Of a stretch of 64,000 nt of DNA, positions 15,632 to 24,290 are shown piece by piece; the stretch's first letter is position 1; every line of letters begins with the position of its first letter. The stretch covers positions 310,001-374,000 of the forward strand of contig VAFM01000001.1 in the NCBI GenBank assembly GCA_005768725.1, written 5' to 3'. Both the position numbers and the translations under genes were made by a program. The notes beneath the pieces are model-generated. The model had not been told where the DNA came from, ran no database searches, and worked only from the letters and a program-made list of their open reading frames with translations. This stretch comes from Blastochloris viridis. GTDB taxonomy: Bacteria > Pseudomonadota > Alphaproteobacteria > UBA2136 > UBA6156.

Positions 15632-17857
15632 ATGAATACGGCCCAACGCACTGTGTGGAATGATCTTGTCAACGCCACACGCAGCCAGTTCTCTGCCCAC
15701 ATGCAGGGTGTGGATTGGAGCATGAACAGTACCCTTTCCATGGTCCATCGTCGGTGGATGGTTCTGGTTGCCAGCATTGTCCTCTGCGTCGGCATAGCCA
15801 TCGCTCTGCTGTTCGTCATTCAGCCGCAGTACACGGCGCAGGCATTGATGCAGATCAACACCCGCTCCGAGCAGGTAACAAAGATGCAGGATGTTGTGAG
15901 CAGCCTGGCTTCGACCGAAGCGGCCATCCGTACCGAAGTGGATGTGCTGAACTCCCGCAAGCTGGCCGCCCGTGTCGTCAAGCGTCTGGGTCTGCAGGAC
16001 GAGCTGGCTTACCAGACCAGCTTCTTCGGTTATATGAAAATGGCCATCAAAATGGCGATCATGCCGGTTTCGGAGCAGAATACCGAAGAACAGGAAAATG
16101 CCGAAGACAAGCGCGTCAGCTCGGCTGTGAATGTTTTCCTTAAGAATCTGAATGTCACCCAGACTCCGCGCAGCTATTCGATCAAGCTCAGCTATGAATC
16201 TCCCGATCGTGAGATGTCGGCCAAGGTGCTGAACACCCTGATGGATGAGTACCTGAATAACCAACTGGAAGAACGCTTTGAAGCGACCCGCCGTGCCAGC
16301 GGCTGGGTAGATGAGCGCTTGAGCCAGATGCAGAAGCAACTGCAAGCTGCCGACCTCGCCGTTCAGAAATTCCGTGAAGCCAATAACCTGACCTCTGCCA
16401 AGGGTGTGCTGTTGAGCGAGCAGCAACTGAGCGAGCTGAACAGCCAGTTGATTTTGGCACGCACCGAATTGGCCGAAACCCAGGCCAAGAGCAATCAAGC
16501 CCGCCGTTTGCAGCAAAGTGGTCGTGGGATTGAAAGTGCTGCGGAAGTGCTGAACAACACCCTCATCAGCAGCCTGCGCCAGCAAGAAACCGAAGTGCGC
16601 CGCGAAATGGCAGACCTGGCCAGCCGTTATGGCGACAAGCACCCCCGCATGATCACCGTACGCAACCAGCTGGGTGACCTGCGTCGCAAGATCAGCGAAG
16701 AAATCTCGAAGATCCAAGGCAGCCTTGAGAATAACGTAGCCGTCTCGCAAGCCCGTGTGAACACCCTGCAGGAGCAACTAACCGCCCTTGAGAACAAGAC
16801 CTACTTGGGTAACGACGCCAGCGTGCGCCTTGCCGAGCTGGAGCGTCAGGCCGAAGCGAGCCGCACCCTGTACGAGAGTTTCCTTGCCCGTAGTAAAGAG
16901 CTGGCACAGATGGACTTTGCCCAGACCGATGCCCGTATTATTTCGGCTGCGGAGCCGCCGCTTGGGCCTAGCTCTCCAAAGAAAGGTCTTATTCTGGCCA
17001 TAGCTTTCGTTATCGGTTCGGCGTTGGGTGTAGGGCTGATGTTCCTGCTGGAGCTGCTGGATTCCGGTTTCCGTACCAGTAACCAGATGGAACAGGACCT
17101 TGCTGCTCCGCTACTGGGTGTGCTGGGTGAACTGCCTGCCGAAGACAGCCAAGCCGGTAACCTTGCCCATTACGTGGTGAATAAACCGACCTCGGCTTTC
17201 ACCGAAGGTTTGCGCGCCGTGCGTACCGCCATGCAGTTTGCCCACCCGGACAAGCCTGCCAAGGTTGTGCTCATCAGCAGCAGTATTCCGGAAGAAGGTA
17301 AGAGCCTGTTCTCCATCAGCCTTGCTCAGCTTACCGCTCAGGGTAGCAGTCGTGTACTGCTGGTTGACGCCGATATGCGCCGCCCGAGCGTGTCCAACCA
17401 GCTTGGCCTGAAGCCCAAGGCTGGTCTGGCCGAATTGCTGGTGGGTCAGGTGAAGATGAAAGATGTCATCCACACCCTGCCGGAAACCAAGCTGGATGTT
17501 ATTCCGAGTTTGCCGAACAGCCAGTTCTCCCAAGAACTGCTGGGTAGCCAGAAAATGCGCGACCTGCTGGCCGACTGGCGTAAGACCTATGACATGATCG
17601 TTATCGACAGCCCGCCGGTTATGGCTGTAAGCGATGCGCTGACCTTGTCCAGCCTTGCCGATTCCATGCTGTTCATGGTGCGTTGGGGCAGCACCCCGCG
17701 TGCTCTGGCCGCCAATGCCGTCAAGCTGCTGCGCAGCAGCCATGCTCCGCTGACCGGTACCGTTATGACCCGTGTCGACCTGAACCGCCAGGCCAGCTAC
17801 AGTAATGGCGACTACGGTTACTACCACGGCAAATACAAAGGCTATTACACGGAATAG
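15632..17857 (+). CDS. Wzc-like polysaccharide co-polymerase with tyrosine autokinase
   Basis: 741 residues. A Wzz domain with first membrane helix (about 45-67), a long periplasmic coiled coil, second membrane helix (about 452-475), then a cytoplasmic BY-kinase. The kinase has Walker A SSIPEEGKS (near 550-558), Walker A' VLLVDADMRRP and Walker B MIVIDSPP. The C-terminal tail is a tyrosine cluster (YSNGDYGYYHGKYKGYYTE) for autophosphorylation. It controls chain length and export together with the OPX protein. The phosphatase gene follows 14 nt downstream, giving a kinase/phosphatase pair. Confidence 0.95.
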   Translation: MNTAQRTVWNDLVNATRSQFSAHMQGVDWSMNSTLSMVHRRWMVLVASIVLCVGIAIALLFVIQPQYTAQALMQINTRSEQVTKMQDVVSSLASTEAAIRTEVDVLNSRKLAARVVKRLGLQDELAYQTSFFGYMKMAIKMAIMPVSEQNTEEQENAEDKRVSSAVNVFLKNLNVTQTPRSYSIKLSYESPDREMSAKVLNTLMDEYLNNQLEERFEATRRASGWVDERLSQMQKQLQAADLAVQKFREANNLTSAKGVLLSEQQLSELNSQLILARTELAETQAKSNQARRLQQSGRGIESAAEVLNNTLISSLRQQETEVRREMADLASRYGDKHPRMITVRNQLGDLRRKISEEISKIQGSLENNVAVSQARVNTLQEQLTALENKTYLGNDASVRLAELERQAEASRTLYESFLARSKELAQMDFAQTDARIISAAEPPLGPSSPKKGLILAIAFVIGSALGVGLMFLLELLDSGFRTSNQMEQDLAAPLLGVLGELPAEDSQAGNLAHYVVNKPTSAFTEGLRAVRTAMQFAHPDKPAKVVLISSSIPEEGKSLFSISLAQLTAQGSSRVLLVDADMRRPSVSNQLGLKPKAGLAELLVGQVKMKDVIHTLPETKLDVIPSLPNSQFSQELLGSQKMRDLLADWRKTYDMIVIDSPPVMAVSDALTLSSLADSMLFMVRWGSTPRALAANAVKLLRSSHAPLTGTVMTRVDLNRQASYSNGDYGYYHGKYKGYYTE

Positions 17858-17871
17858 TGTAGGAACTCTCC

Positions 17872-18651
17872 ATGATTTCCAGCCTTACCGGCCTGCTTGC
17901 CAAACGCCGATCTGATGAAGATCGGCGTTTTGGTGCTCGTATTCCGGATGGGCAGCGTGTGTATGCCGTCGGGGATATTCATGGCCGTGCCGACCTGCTT
18001 GCGGAGTTGCTGGAGCAGCTTAAAGCCGATGCTGAGGGTTATGTTGGACAGATCACGTTCATCGGTTTGGGCGATTACATTGATCGAGGCCGTGAGAGTA
18101 TGCAGGCCGTTGAGTTACTTTGCACCGCCCTGCCCGCAAACTGGACCAAGGTCTTTTTGCGTGGCAACCATGAGCAGGCCATGCTGGATTTTCTGGAAGA
18201 CCCGCGCCGCGGCGAATGGCTGGCATGGGGTGGGCTTGAAGCGCTTGCCAGCTACGATATTCAGCCCTTTGGCGCCCGTGGCGTACGTGAGACCGATGCC
18301 CTTGCTGCCGAGCTGGAGCATGCTTTGAAGGAAACCAAACACAACGACTTTTACAACAGCACCGTTCTGAGCTACGTTTGCGGCGGTTATGCGTTTGTTC
18401 ATGCCGGAGTGCGCCCCCGCGTCTCTCTGGACAAGCAATTGCCGAGTGACCTTCTGTTCATTCGGGACGACTTTTTCGGCCGCCCTCACGGGTTGCCGTA
18501 TCGCATTGTGTTCGGGCACACCATACTGCCCGATATACTGTTGGCCGATGACCGTATCGGCCTTGATACCGGAGCTTTCCAGAGCGGCGTGCTGAGTGCC
18601 GTGGCCCTGGAAGGGGACGATGTGCGCGTGCTACAGGCCATTGCCGCGTAG
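17872..18651 (+). CDS. Serine/threonine-type metallophosphatase
   Basis: 259 residues with all phosphoprotein phosphatase signatures: GDIHGR (near residue 33), GDYIDRG (near 66) and RGNHEQ (near 98), plus later His motifs AFVHAGV and VFGHT. These bind two metal ions and hydrolyse phosphoesters. It lies between the tyrosine kinase and the phosphoglycosyl transferase, so removing phosphate from the kinase tail or from another cluster protein is the best inference. Low-molecular-weight Tyr phosphatases more often fill this position. Confidence 0.9.
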   Translation: MISSLTGLLAKRRSDEDRRFGARIPDGQRVYAVGDIHGRADLLAELLEQLKADAEGYVGQITFIGLGDYIDRGRESMQAVELLCTALPANWTKVFLRGNHEQAMLDFLEDPRRGEWLAWGGLEALASYDIQPFGARGVRETDALAAELEHALKETKHNDFYNSTVLSYVCGGYAFVHAGVRPRVSLDKQLPSDLLFIRDDFFGRPHGLPYRIVFGHTILPDILLADDRIGLDTGAFQSGVLSAVALEGDDVRVLQAIAA

Positions 18652-18688
18652 CCCGGGTTGATAACGATAACAAATAAAACATCAGACG

Positions 18689-20158
18689 ATGCCTGCTAAA
18701 TTCAAACGCGTTCTCAAGTCCATCAAACCGAACTCCGTTATTCTGTTTGCTGCCGACACCTTTATGCTGACCGCAGCTTTTGTGCTGGGGTATATGCTTT
18801 CCAACAAAGCATCGGCCGTGCTGCTTGACCGCGCTTATATGCCGTTTGACGACAGCTTCGGTAAATGGCTGGCGTTGTTTGCCGTAGCTATCGTTACTTC
18901 GCAGACGCTGTTTTTAAGCCAGGGCCACTACACCCAACGCACCCCATGGTGGGAACAGATCAAGTTCATGTTGCGTGTGAACGTTATCCTGTTCCTGATC
19001 TCGGCCAGCGTGTTTTACAGCCTGAAGATCCCCTTCTCCCGTCTGTGGGTTTTGCTCAGCTTTGCGTTTGCCGTACCGTTGCTGATGCTGGGCCGTCTTG
19101 TCGTGCGTAAAATCCTGATGGATCTGAAGCGCTGGGCGGTTGATGTTACCCTTATCGGTGGGCCGCAGAACGTGCTGGAGTCGCTGTTTGCATTAAACTC
19201 CGACAGCTACAATACCTACAATGTGCGGAGCATCGGCCTGCTGGGCACCACGAACATACTGAAGAAGGCCGACCTGCCTGATCGCCAGAAGCAATCCGTA
19301 CAAACCCTTATTGCCGCCGATAAACTGGAAAGCTTCATCCGTGACAGCAAGTGCGACATTTTCATTTTCGCGCCGGATGAATCGACCCGTCTCGACATGC
19401 AGAAGCTTACCCGTATCGTGCACCAGAAGCGCCGGCAGATCGGCTTCGTTCCGCCGCTGACGGGGATGTCTCTGTACGGTATGGACGTGCAGCACTTCTT
19501 CGGGTCTCATACCGTACTGCTGCGCCCCAAGCGCCATGTGGAAAAGATCGTGAACCGTATCTTCAAGCGTGCGCTGGATATTGTGGGTTCTGTTTGCGGG
19601 CTTGTTCTGCTGGCCGTCCCGATGACGATTCTCGGCCTGTACATCCGCAAGGATGGCGGACCCGTGCTTTACTACCAGAAGCGTGTGGGGATGCATGGCA
19701 AACCTTTTAAATGCTGGAAACTGCGCAGCATGGTGGCCAACGCCGATGAAGTTTTGCAAACCCTGCTGGCAAACGACCCTGTGGCCCGCAAGGAATGGGA
19801 AACCGACTTCAAGCTTAAAAACGACCCCCGGATTACCCGCCTGGGCCATTTCATCCGCAAAACCAGCATTGATGAGCTGCCCCAGCTGTTCAATGTACTG
19901 TGCGGTGAAATGAGCCTTGTGGGCCCGCGCCCGATCGTGGCCAAGGAGCTGGATTACTATGGAAAGCACCAGGATGATTATCTGGCTGCCAAACCTGGTT
20001 TGACCGGTCTGTGGCAGGTGAGTGGTCGCAATGACACAAGTTATGCCTACCGGGTTTACCTCGACAGCTGGTATGTGACCCACTGGAGCCTGTGGACCGA
20101 CATTGTCATTCTTTTCAAAACGATTGGCATTCTGGTAAACCGGAAAGGTGCTTATTAA
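18689..20158 (+). CDS. WcaJ-like undecaprenyl-phosphate sugar phosphotransferase
   Basis: 489 residues. Four N-terminal membrane helices and a central CoA-binding-like domain (about 150-265) precede a fifth hydrophobic helix and the bacterial sugar transferase domain. That domain shows KRALDIVGSVCGLVLL, FKCWKLRSM, RKTSIDELPQLFNVLCGEMS and VGPRP. It moves a hexose-1-phosphate from a nucleotide sugar to undecaprenyl phosphate, starting repeat-unit assembly at the inner membrane. It is the last gene of the cluster and is followed by a terminator. The sugar is not predictable. Confidence 0.94.
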   Translation: MPAKFKRVLKSIKPNSVILFAADTFMLTAAFVLGYMLSNKASAVLLDRAYMPFDDSFGKWLALFAVAIVTSQTLFLSQGHYTQRTPWWEQIKFMLRVNVILFLISASVFYSLKIPFSRLWVLLSFAFAVPLLMLGRLVVRKILMDLKRWAVDVTLIGGPQNVLESLFALNSDSYNTYNVRSIGLLGTTNILKKADLPDRQKQSVQTLIAADKLESFIRDSKCDIFIFAPDESTRLDMQKLTRIVHQKRRQIGFVPPLTGMSLYGMDVQHFFGSHTVLLRPKRHVEKIVNRIFKRALDIVGSVCGLVLLAVPMTILGLYIRKDGGPVLYYQKRVGMHGKPFKCWKLRSMVANADEVLQTLLANDPVARKEWETDFKLKNDPRITRLGHFIRKTSIDELPQLFNVLCGEMSLVGPRPIVAKELDYYGKHQDDYLAAKPGLTGLWQVSGRNDTSYAYRVYLDSWYVTHWSLWTDIVILFKTIGILVNRKGAY

Positions 20159-20161
20159 AAC

Positions 20162-20213
20162 GAGGGCTGCCGCCCTCTCCGCTTTCTGCTGAAGCCCGCT
20201 ACGGCGGGCTTTT
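20162..20213 (+). terminator. Tandem hairpins, second an intrinsic terminator
   Basis: GAGGGC/GCCCTC at 20162-20177, then AGCCCGC/GCGGGCT at 20193-20210 followed by TTTT. Confidence 0.75.
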
Positions 20214-20222
20214 GGCTTGGCT

Positions 20223-20247
20223 GGAACTTATTTAACGGCGCGGCATT
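20223..20247 (+). promoter_or_regulatory. Possible EcfG-type promoter (one mismatch)
   Basis: GGAAC at 20223-20227, 16 nt, then CATT at 20244-20247, one base off the CGTT consensus. It lies 44 nt upstream of the membrane protein gene. Confidence 0.35.
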
Positions 20248-20290
20248 CTTTCCTTACTCCACGTTAACAACAGGAAAAGGATAGGCTCCC

Positions 20291-21172
20291 ATGGCCCGTA
20301 TCACGATACCCGGCGGCAGTTTCGCTGCTGCTCCCACCATCAACGTTTTTGAAGAGGCAGTGAAAATGCCTTCGTCCATCAGCTGGCGCTCTGTGCTGGC
20401 GGGTGTGACTGTGGCGTTGTGTATCAGCATCATTCTCAACCTCATCGGTATGGCCATTGGCTTCAGCACCGTTGACCCGGCGACCGGCGACACACCGAGC
20501 GCCATGACGCTGTCTGTATGGGCGGCCATCTGGTACGTGATGACCGCCATTGCCGCCGCGTTTGCCGGTGGTTGGGTTGCCTCTTACCTCTCCAACCGTC
20601 AGTACGGCCAGCTTGGTGGCTGGCATGGTCTCGTCACCTGGGCCGTCAGCACGCTTATCATGGTTTATCTGGTAAGTGCCGCGATGGGTTCGCTGGTAGG
20701 TAGCACTCTGAACGCCGTTGGCGGTGCCGCACAGACCGCTGCCATTGCAGCGGCACCTGCTACCATGAATGACCCGCTGGATGATCTGGATGCCCGTGTC
20801 AGCGCGTACTCCAGCAACGATGCCCGTGCGCTTTCAGAAGTGACCAGCCAGAACATCCGCCGCATGATCTACGGCCAGCCTGCCGATGTTGAGCAACTGC
20901 GTGCCCAGGCTGTTGCCGCCACCATGCGTGCTAATAACATGACCGAAGACCAGGCCCGCCAATACGTAGCCCAACTGGAGCAGGACTACCGTGTGGCTGC
21001 CGAGAAGATCAAGGCTAAGGCTGCCGAAGCTGCCGAGGCGACTTCTAAGGGTATCGCGCGTATCTCTATCGTTGCGGCACTGACCCTTATCTTTGGTGCT
21101 CTGGCCGGTTGGATGGGCGGTAACGCCGTGACCACCCTGCGCCGTGAACGTGTGGATATTGCCCGCGTTTAA
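20291..21172 (+). CDS. Membrane protein of unknown function
   Basis: 293 residues. Three hydrophobic helices in the first half (about 31-58, 74-98, 112-134) and one near the C-terminus (about 258-280), separated by a helical, Ala-rich cytoplasmic or periplasmic region (about 150-250). Gly/Ala packing motifs occur in the helices. The topology resembles small stress-related membrane proteins of alphaproteobacteria, but I cannot name a family. AAAAGGATAGG precedes the ATG. A weak EcfG-like promoter upstream would fit a stress role. Confidence 0.75.
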   Translation: MARITIPGGSFAAAPTINVFEEAVKMPSSISWRSVLAGVTVALCISIILNLIGMAIGFSTVDPATGDTPSAMTLSVWAAIWYVMTAIAAAFAGGWVASYLSNRQYGQLGGWHGLVTWAVSTLIMVYLVSAAMGSLVGSTLNAVGGAAQTAAIAAAPATMNDPLDDLDARVSAYSSNDARALSEVTSQNIRRMIYGQPADVEQLRAQAVAATMRANNMTEDQARQYVAQLEQDYRVAAEKIKAKAAEAAEATSKGIARISIVAALTLIFGALAGWMGGNAVTTLRRERVDIARV

Positions 21173-21189
21173 GCCGCAAAGATAACGAA

Positions 21190-21216
21190 AGGCGTACCCA
21201 TGGTGCGCCTTTTTTA
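21190..21216 (+). terminator. Intrinsic terminator
   Basis: Stem beginning AGGCG and ending CGCCT (21190-21210) with CCATGG-like apex, followed by six T. Confidence 0.8.
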
Positions 21217-21235
21217 GTGTGTAGGATTTGTCTGC

Positions 21236-21268
21236 TTGACGAAATATGAATAACGCTCAATTATCAAT
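21236..21268 (+). promoter_or_regulatory. Promoter with degenerate DNA-damage palindrome (dinB)
   Basis: TTGACG at 21236-21241 followed by ATGAATA (21246-21252), 9 nt, TATCAAT (21262-21268). The layout TTGAC / ATTGATA / TATCAAT / ATG matches the perfect versions upstream of alkB and umuD; here the left arm has two mismatches and the spacer is one base shorter. Confidence 0.45.
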
Positions 21269-21269
21269 A

Positions 21270-22391
21270 ATGCTGTGTGATTCTCAAGCTGTGCGCAAGA
21301 TCGTCCATATTGATATGGATGCGTTCTATGCATCAGTGGAGCAACGCGACAACCCTGAGCTGCGCGGCAAGCCGGTAGCGGTTGGTCATGGCATGAAGCG
21401 TGGTGTGGTGGCCGCCGCCAGTTATGAGGCGCGGGTATTCGGGGTACGGTCGGCAATGCCGTCTGTCACCGCTCAGCGGTTGTGCGAGAGCCTGATTTTT
21501 GTGCCGCCGCGGTTTGAGGTGTACAAGGCTGTCTCGCGCCAGATACGGGCGATTTTTGCGGATTATACGCCATTGATTGAGCCGCTTTCTTTAGACGAAG
21601 CGTATCTGGATATTACCGCGAATTTACGCGGGTTAGCGACGGCCTCGGAGACCGCGCAGGAGATCCGGCAACGGATATATGAGGAAACGGGTCTGACGGC
21701 GTCAGCGGGGGTTTCGTATAACAAGTTTCTTGCCAAAATGGCCTCTGACATGCGCAAGCCCAATGGCCAGTTTGTGATTCCGCCTGAGAATGGTGCCGCG
21801 TTTGTGGAGGCGTTGGAGTTGAAGAAGTTTCATGGTGTGGGCCCGGCGACGGCGGCGAAGCTTAATGCGCTGGGTATCTTTACCGGGGCGGATCTGAAAG
21901 CCAAGCCGCTGGCGTTTCTGGAACACCACTTTGGAAAGTCTGGTTCCTGGTTTTACGGAATCGCGCGCGGAGAGGATTTTCGGACGGTTGAGCCCAACCG
22001 GATACGGAAGTCGTCGGGCTCGGAAACCACGTTTATAAAGGATCTGGCTGACCCTGCTGAGATTGAGGCCGGTGTGCTGGGAATGGCGGATGAGGTGTGG
22101 GAGTGGTGCGAAAAGGCCCAGAGCTATGGGGCTACCGTGACCGTGAAGATCAAGTTCGCTGACTTCCGGATCATCACCCGCAGCCATACCCTGCCCCGGC
22201 CCTGCACGACGCAGGAGCAATTGCATGACGTGGCGCTGAGTCTGGTGCGTTCGGTATTGCCGGTACAGATGGGTGTACGGCTGGTGGGAGTGACAGTTTC
22301 GAAGTTTGAAGACGATAATGATGCTCAGCTTAACCTGCCATTGCAGGAGAATTTATTTACGGAACGAAACCGTTCACAAACAATAATTTAG
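21270..22391 (+). CDS. dinB: DNA polymerase IV (Y-family translesion polymerase)
   Basis: Error-prone polymerase that bypasses damaged bases. About 373 residues from the ATG at 21270. The palm motif HIDMDAFYASVEQRDNPELR and the catalytic SLDEAYLDIT are intact, followed by the thumb helix-hairpin-helix (FHGVGPATAAKLNALGI) and little-finger domain. An upstream in-frame ATG at 21246 adds 8 residues but would lie within the palindromic promoter region; neither start has a good ribosome site. The C-terminus (LNLPLQENLF) resembles a beta-clamp-binding peptide. Damage induction is inferred from the upstream operator-like site. Confidence 0.94.
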   Translation: MLCDSQAVRKIVHIDMDAFYASVEQRDNPELRGKPVAVGHGMKRGVVAAASYEARVFGVRSAMPSVTAQRLCESLIFVPPRFEVYKAVSRQIRAIFADYTPLIEPLSLDEAYLDITANLRGLATASETAQEIRQRIYEETGLTASAGVSYNKFLAKMASDMRKPNGQFVIPPENGAAFVEALELKKFHGVGPATAAKLNALGIFTGADLKAKPLAFLEHHFGKSGSWFYGIARGEDFRTVEPNRIRKSSGSETTFIKDLADPAEIEAGVLGMADEVWEWCEKAQSYGATVTVKIKFADFRIITRSHTLPRPCTTQEQLHDVALSLVRSVLPVQMGVRLVGVTVSKFEDDNDAQLNLPLQENLFTERNRSQTII

Positions 22392-22442
22392 TCTGACATT
22401 GATAACGAAATCAGCAGTTTCAGTAAAAAACCTCTTGCATAA

Positions 22443-22458
22443 AAGAACGACTGTTCTT
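22443..22458 (+). promoter_or_regulatory. Palindromic operator before the TetR gene
   Basis: AAGAAC-GACT-GTTCTT is a perfect 16-nt palindrome 31 nt upstream of the tetR start, typical of TetR-family autoregulatory operators that also control adjacent efflux genes. Confidence 0.65.
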
Positions 22459-22489
22459 AAATATAGCTTGAAACTGAGGAGAGCCCTGC

Positions 22490-23051
22490 GTGGCCCGTAC
22501 GCGTAAAGTCGAAACCGATGAAATTCTCGATGCCGTCGAGCGCGTTGTCGTGCGTCTGGGGGCGGTCGGGCTGTCTCTGGATGCCGTGGCGAAAGAGGCT
22601 GGTATCAGCAAATCGCGCGTCGTTTACGATTATAAGTCGAAGACCGCGCTGATTGAAGCCATTCTGGACCGGCATATGGCACGGGAAGAAGCTCACCTGC
22701 GTGACCTGGTAGAGGAGTGCGCCGATACCCCTCACCCCGAATTGTATGGCCGCAATGAAGCACATGCTGGAAGGTCATGATGAGTCGGATAATGCCGTGT
22801 GCATGGCGATTACGGCGGCTATGACCAGCGATAAAGTTATTCATGACCGCATGCGCGCGCATGTGGAAGAAGACTACCGCGTGATGGAGAACGGCCCCCG
22901 CCCCCGCGCGGCACAGGCCGCCCACATGGCGCTGACCGGTTTCTGTTGTTACGAATGGTTTGGCTTCCGTGACTGGACACCGGAAGAACGTCAGCGGATT
23001 TATGACGACGTTGAAGCCATTTACCTGAATTACCCCGATAACAAATCTTAA
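22490..23051 (+). pseudogene. TetR family regulator, frameshifted
   Basis: The first frame (GTG start, GAGGAGAG ribosome site) encodes a TetR DNA-binding domain (DAVAKEAGISKSRVVYDYKS) and continues to about residue 84 before going out of frame and stopping at 22780. The ligand-binding half continues in another frame from 22746 (MKHMLEGHDESDNAV...) to 23051. Removing one base in TTGTATGG near 22743-22745 restores a single protein of 187 residues, a normal TetR length. Either a recent inactivating insertion or a sequencing error. The regulator sits directly before the tripartite pump and has its own palindrome upstream, so it should repress acrAB-like genes. Confidence 0.8.
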
Positions 23052-23074
23052 CTCACCCAAAGAAAGCTCCCGAT

Positions 23075-24256
23075 ATGAACAAACTTTATCTGATTGGTGG
23101 TGTCGCTGTGGCGGCCGCAGCCGCGTGGTACTTCTGGCCGTTCGGTCAGCAGGCAGGTGGCATGGGCATGGGTGGCGAGCCGGAGGTCAGCATCGTGACC
23201 ATTCAGCCGCAGGAAGTAACCCTGACCAAGGATCTGCCGGGCCGTACCTCGGCGGTGCGCGTGGCGGAAATCCGTCCGCAGGTCAGCGGTATCATCACCA
23301 AGCGCCTGTTTGAGGAAGGCGGCACCGTAACCGAAGGCCAGCAACTCTACCAAATTGATGCTGCCCCTTACAAAGCTGCTTACGACAGTGCTGTCGCGGA
23401 TCTGCGCAAGGCCGAAGCCAATGTGAAGTCGGTCACCGCCAAAGAGCAACGCTATGCCGAACTGGTGAAGATCGGTGGCGTAAGCAAGCAGGAGTTTGAC
23501 GATATTACCGCCAGCCTGGCGCAGGCTAAAGCCGATGTAGCTATTGCCCGCGCGGCACTGGCTACCGCCAAGATCAATCTGGATTATACCAAGGTGATGT
23601 CGCCGATTTCCGGTCGTATCGGGCAATCGAACGTGACCGAAGGTGCTTTGGTCAACGCCAACCAGGCCGATGCTCTGGCGGTTGTGCAGCAGCTTGACCA
23701 TATTTATGTCGACGTCTCGCAATCCAGTGAGGAAATACTGCGCCTGCGCCAGCAGCAAATGGCCCAAAACGATGTGAGCGGCACGACCGAAGCGTCGTCT
23801 CCGGCCCATCTGCTTGTAGACGGCAAGGTGACGGGTGAAGAAGGTACGCTCAAGTTCTCTGATGTGAGTGTTAACCCCAGCACCGGTACTGTGCAGCTGC
23901 GTGTGCTCTTCCCCAACCCCAAGGAGGAGATTCTGCCCGGTATGTTCGTACATGCGCGCTTGGAGCAATGGCGTGATGAGAATGCCATTCTGATTCCGCA
24001 AAAAGCCGCCAGCCGTCAGGCCGATGGTAGTGTTTCTGTCTGGGTGGTGAATGCCGAAAGCAAGGTAGCGCCGCGTAACATCAGTGTAACTGATGTAGTG
24101 CGCGACCAGTGGCTGGTAACCAATGGTCTGAAAGCCGGCGAAAAAGTGATTGTGGAAGGCATTATGAAAGTGCAGCCCGACATGAAGGTAAAGACGGTAG
24201 ATGCCAACGCCGCCCCTGCCGCCAAACAGCCTGCCCAGCAACCCGCAGCCCACTAA
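23075..24256 (+). CDS. RND efflux periplasmic adaptor (AcrA/MexA type)
   Basis: 393 residues. Membrane fusion protein linking the inner-membrane pump to the outer-membrane channel. The N-terminus has an uncleaved or signal-type hydrophobic helix (YLIGGVAVAAAAAWYFW) without a lipobox cysteine. Next come a split lipoyl domain (VSGIITKRLFEEGGTVTEGQ and LDYTKVMSPISGRIGQSNV), an alpha-hairpin between them, then beta-barrel and membrane-proximal domains. The first intact gene after the broken tetR; 34 nt before the pump gene. Substrates probably include drugs or dyes. Confidence 0.93.
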   Translation: MNKLYLIGGVAVAAAAAWYFWPFGQQAGGMGMGGEPEVSIVTIQPQEVTLTKDLPGRTSAVRVAEIRPQVSGIITKRLFEEGGTVTEGQQLYQIDAAPYKAAYDSAVADLRKAEANVKSVTAKEQRYAELVKIGGVSKQEFDDITASLAQAKADVAIARAALATAKINLDYTKVMSPISGRIGQSNVTEGALVNANQADALAVVQQLDHIYVDVSQSSEEILRLRQQQMAQNDVSGTTEASSPAHLLVDGKVTGEEGTLKFSDVSVNPSTGTVQLRVLFPNPKEEILPGMFVHARLEQWRDENAILIPQKAASRQADGSVSVWVVNAESKVAPRNISVTDVVRDQWLVTNGLKAGEKVIVEGIMKVQPDMKVKTVDANAAPAAKQPAQQPAAH

Positions 24257-24290
24257 CCACGCGCTATACTTAGAATAAGGAAACCGACCC

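Noticed and set aside
15590..16777. 395-codon frame antisense to the tyrosine kinase gene
   Set aside because: Shadow of the Wzc coding strand.
18655..18688. TTGATAACGATAAC before the WcaJ gene as another damage operator
   Set aside because: Only one half-site; no TATCAAT at the required spacing.
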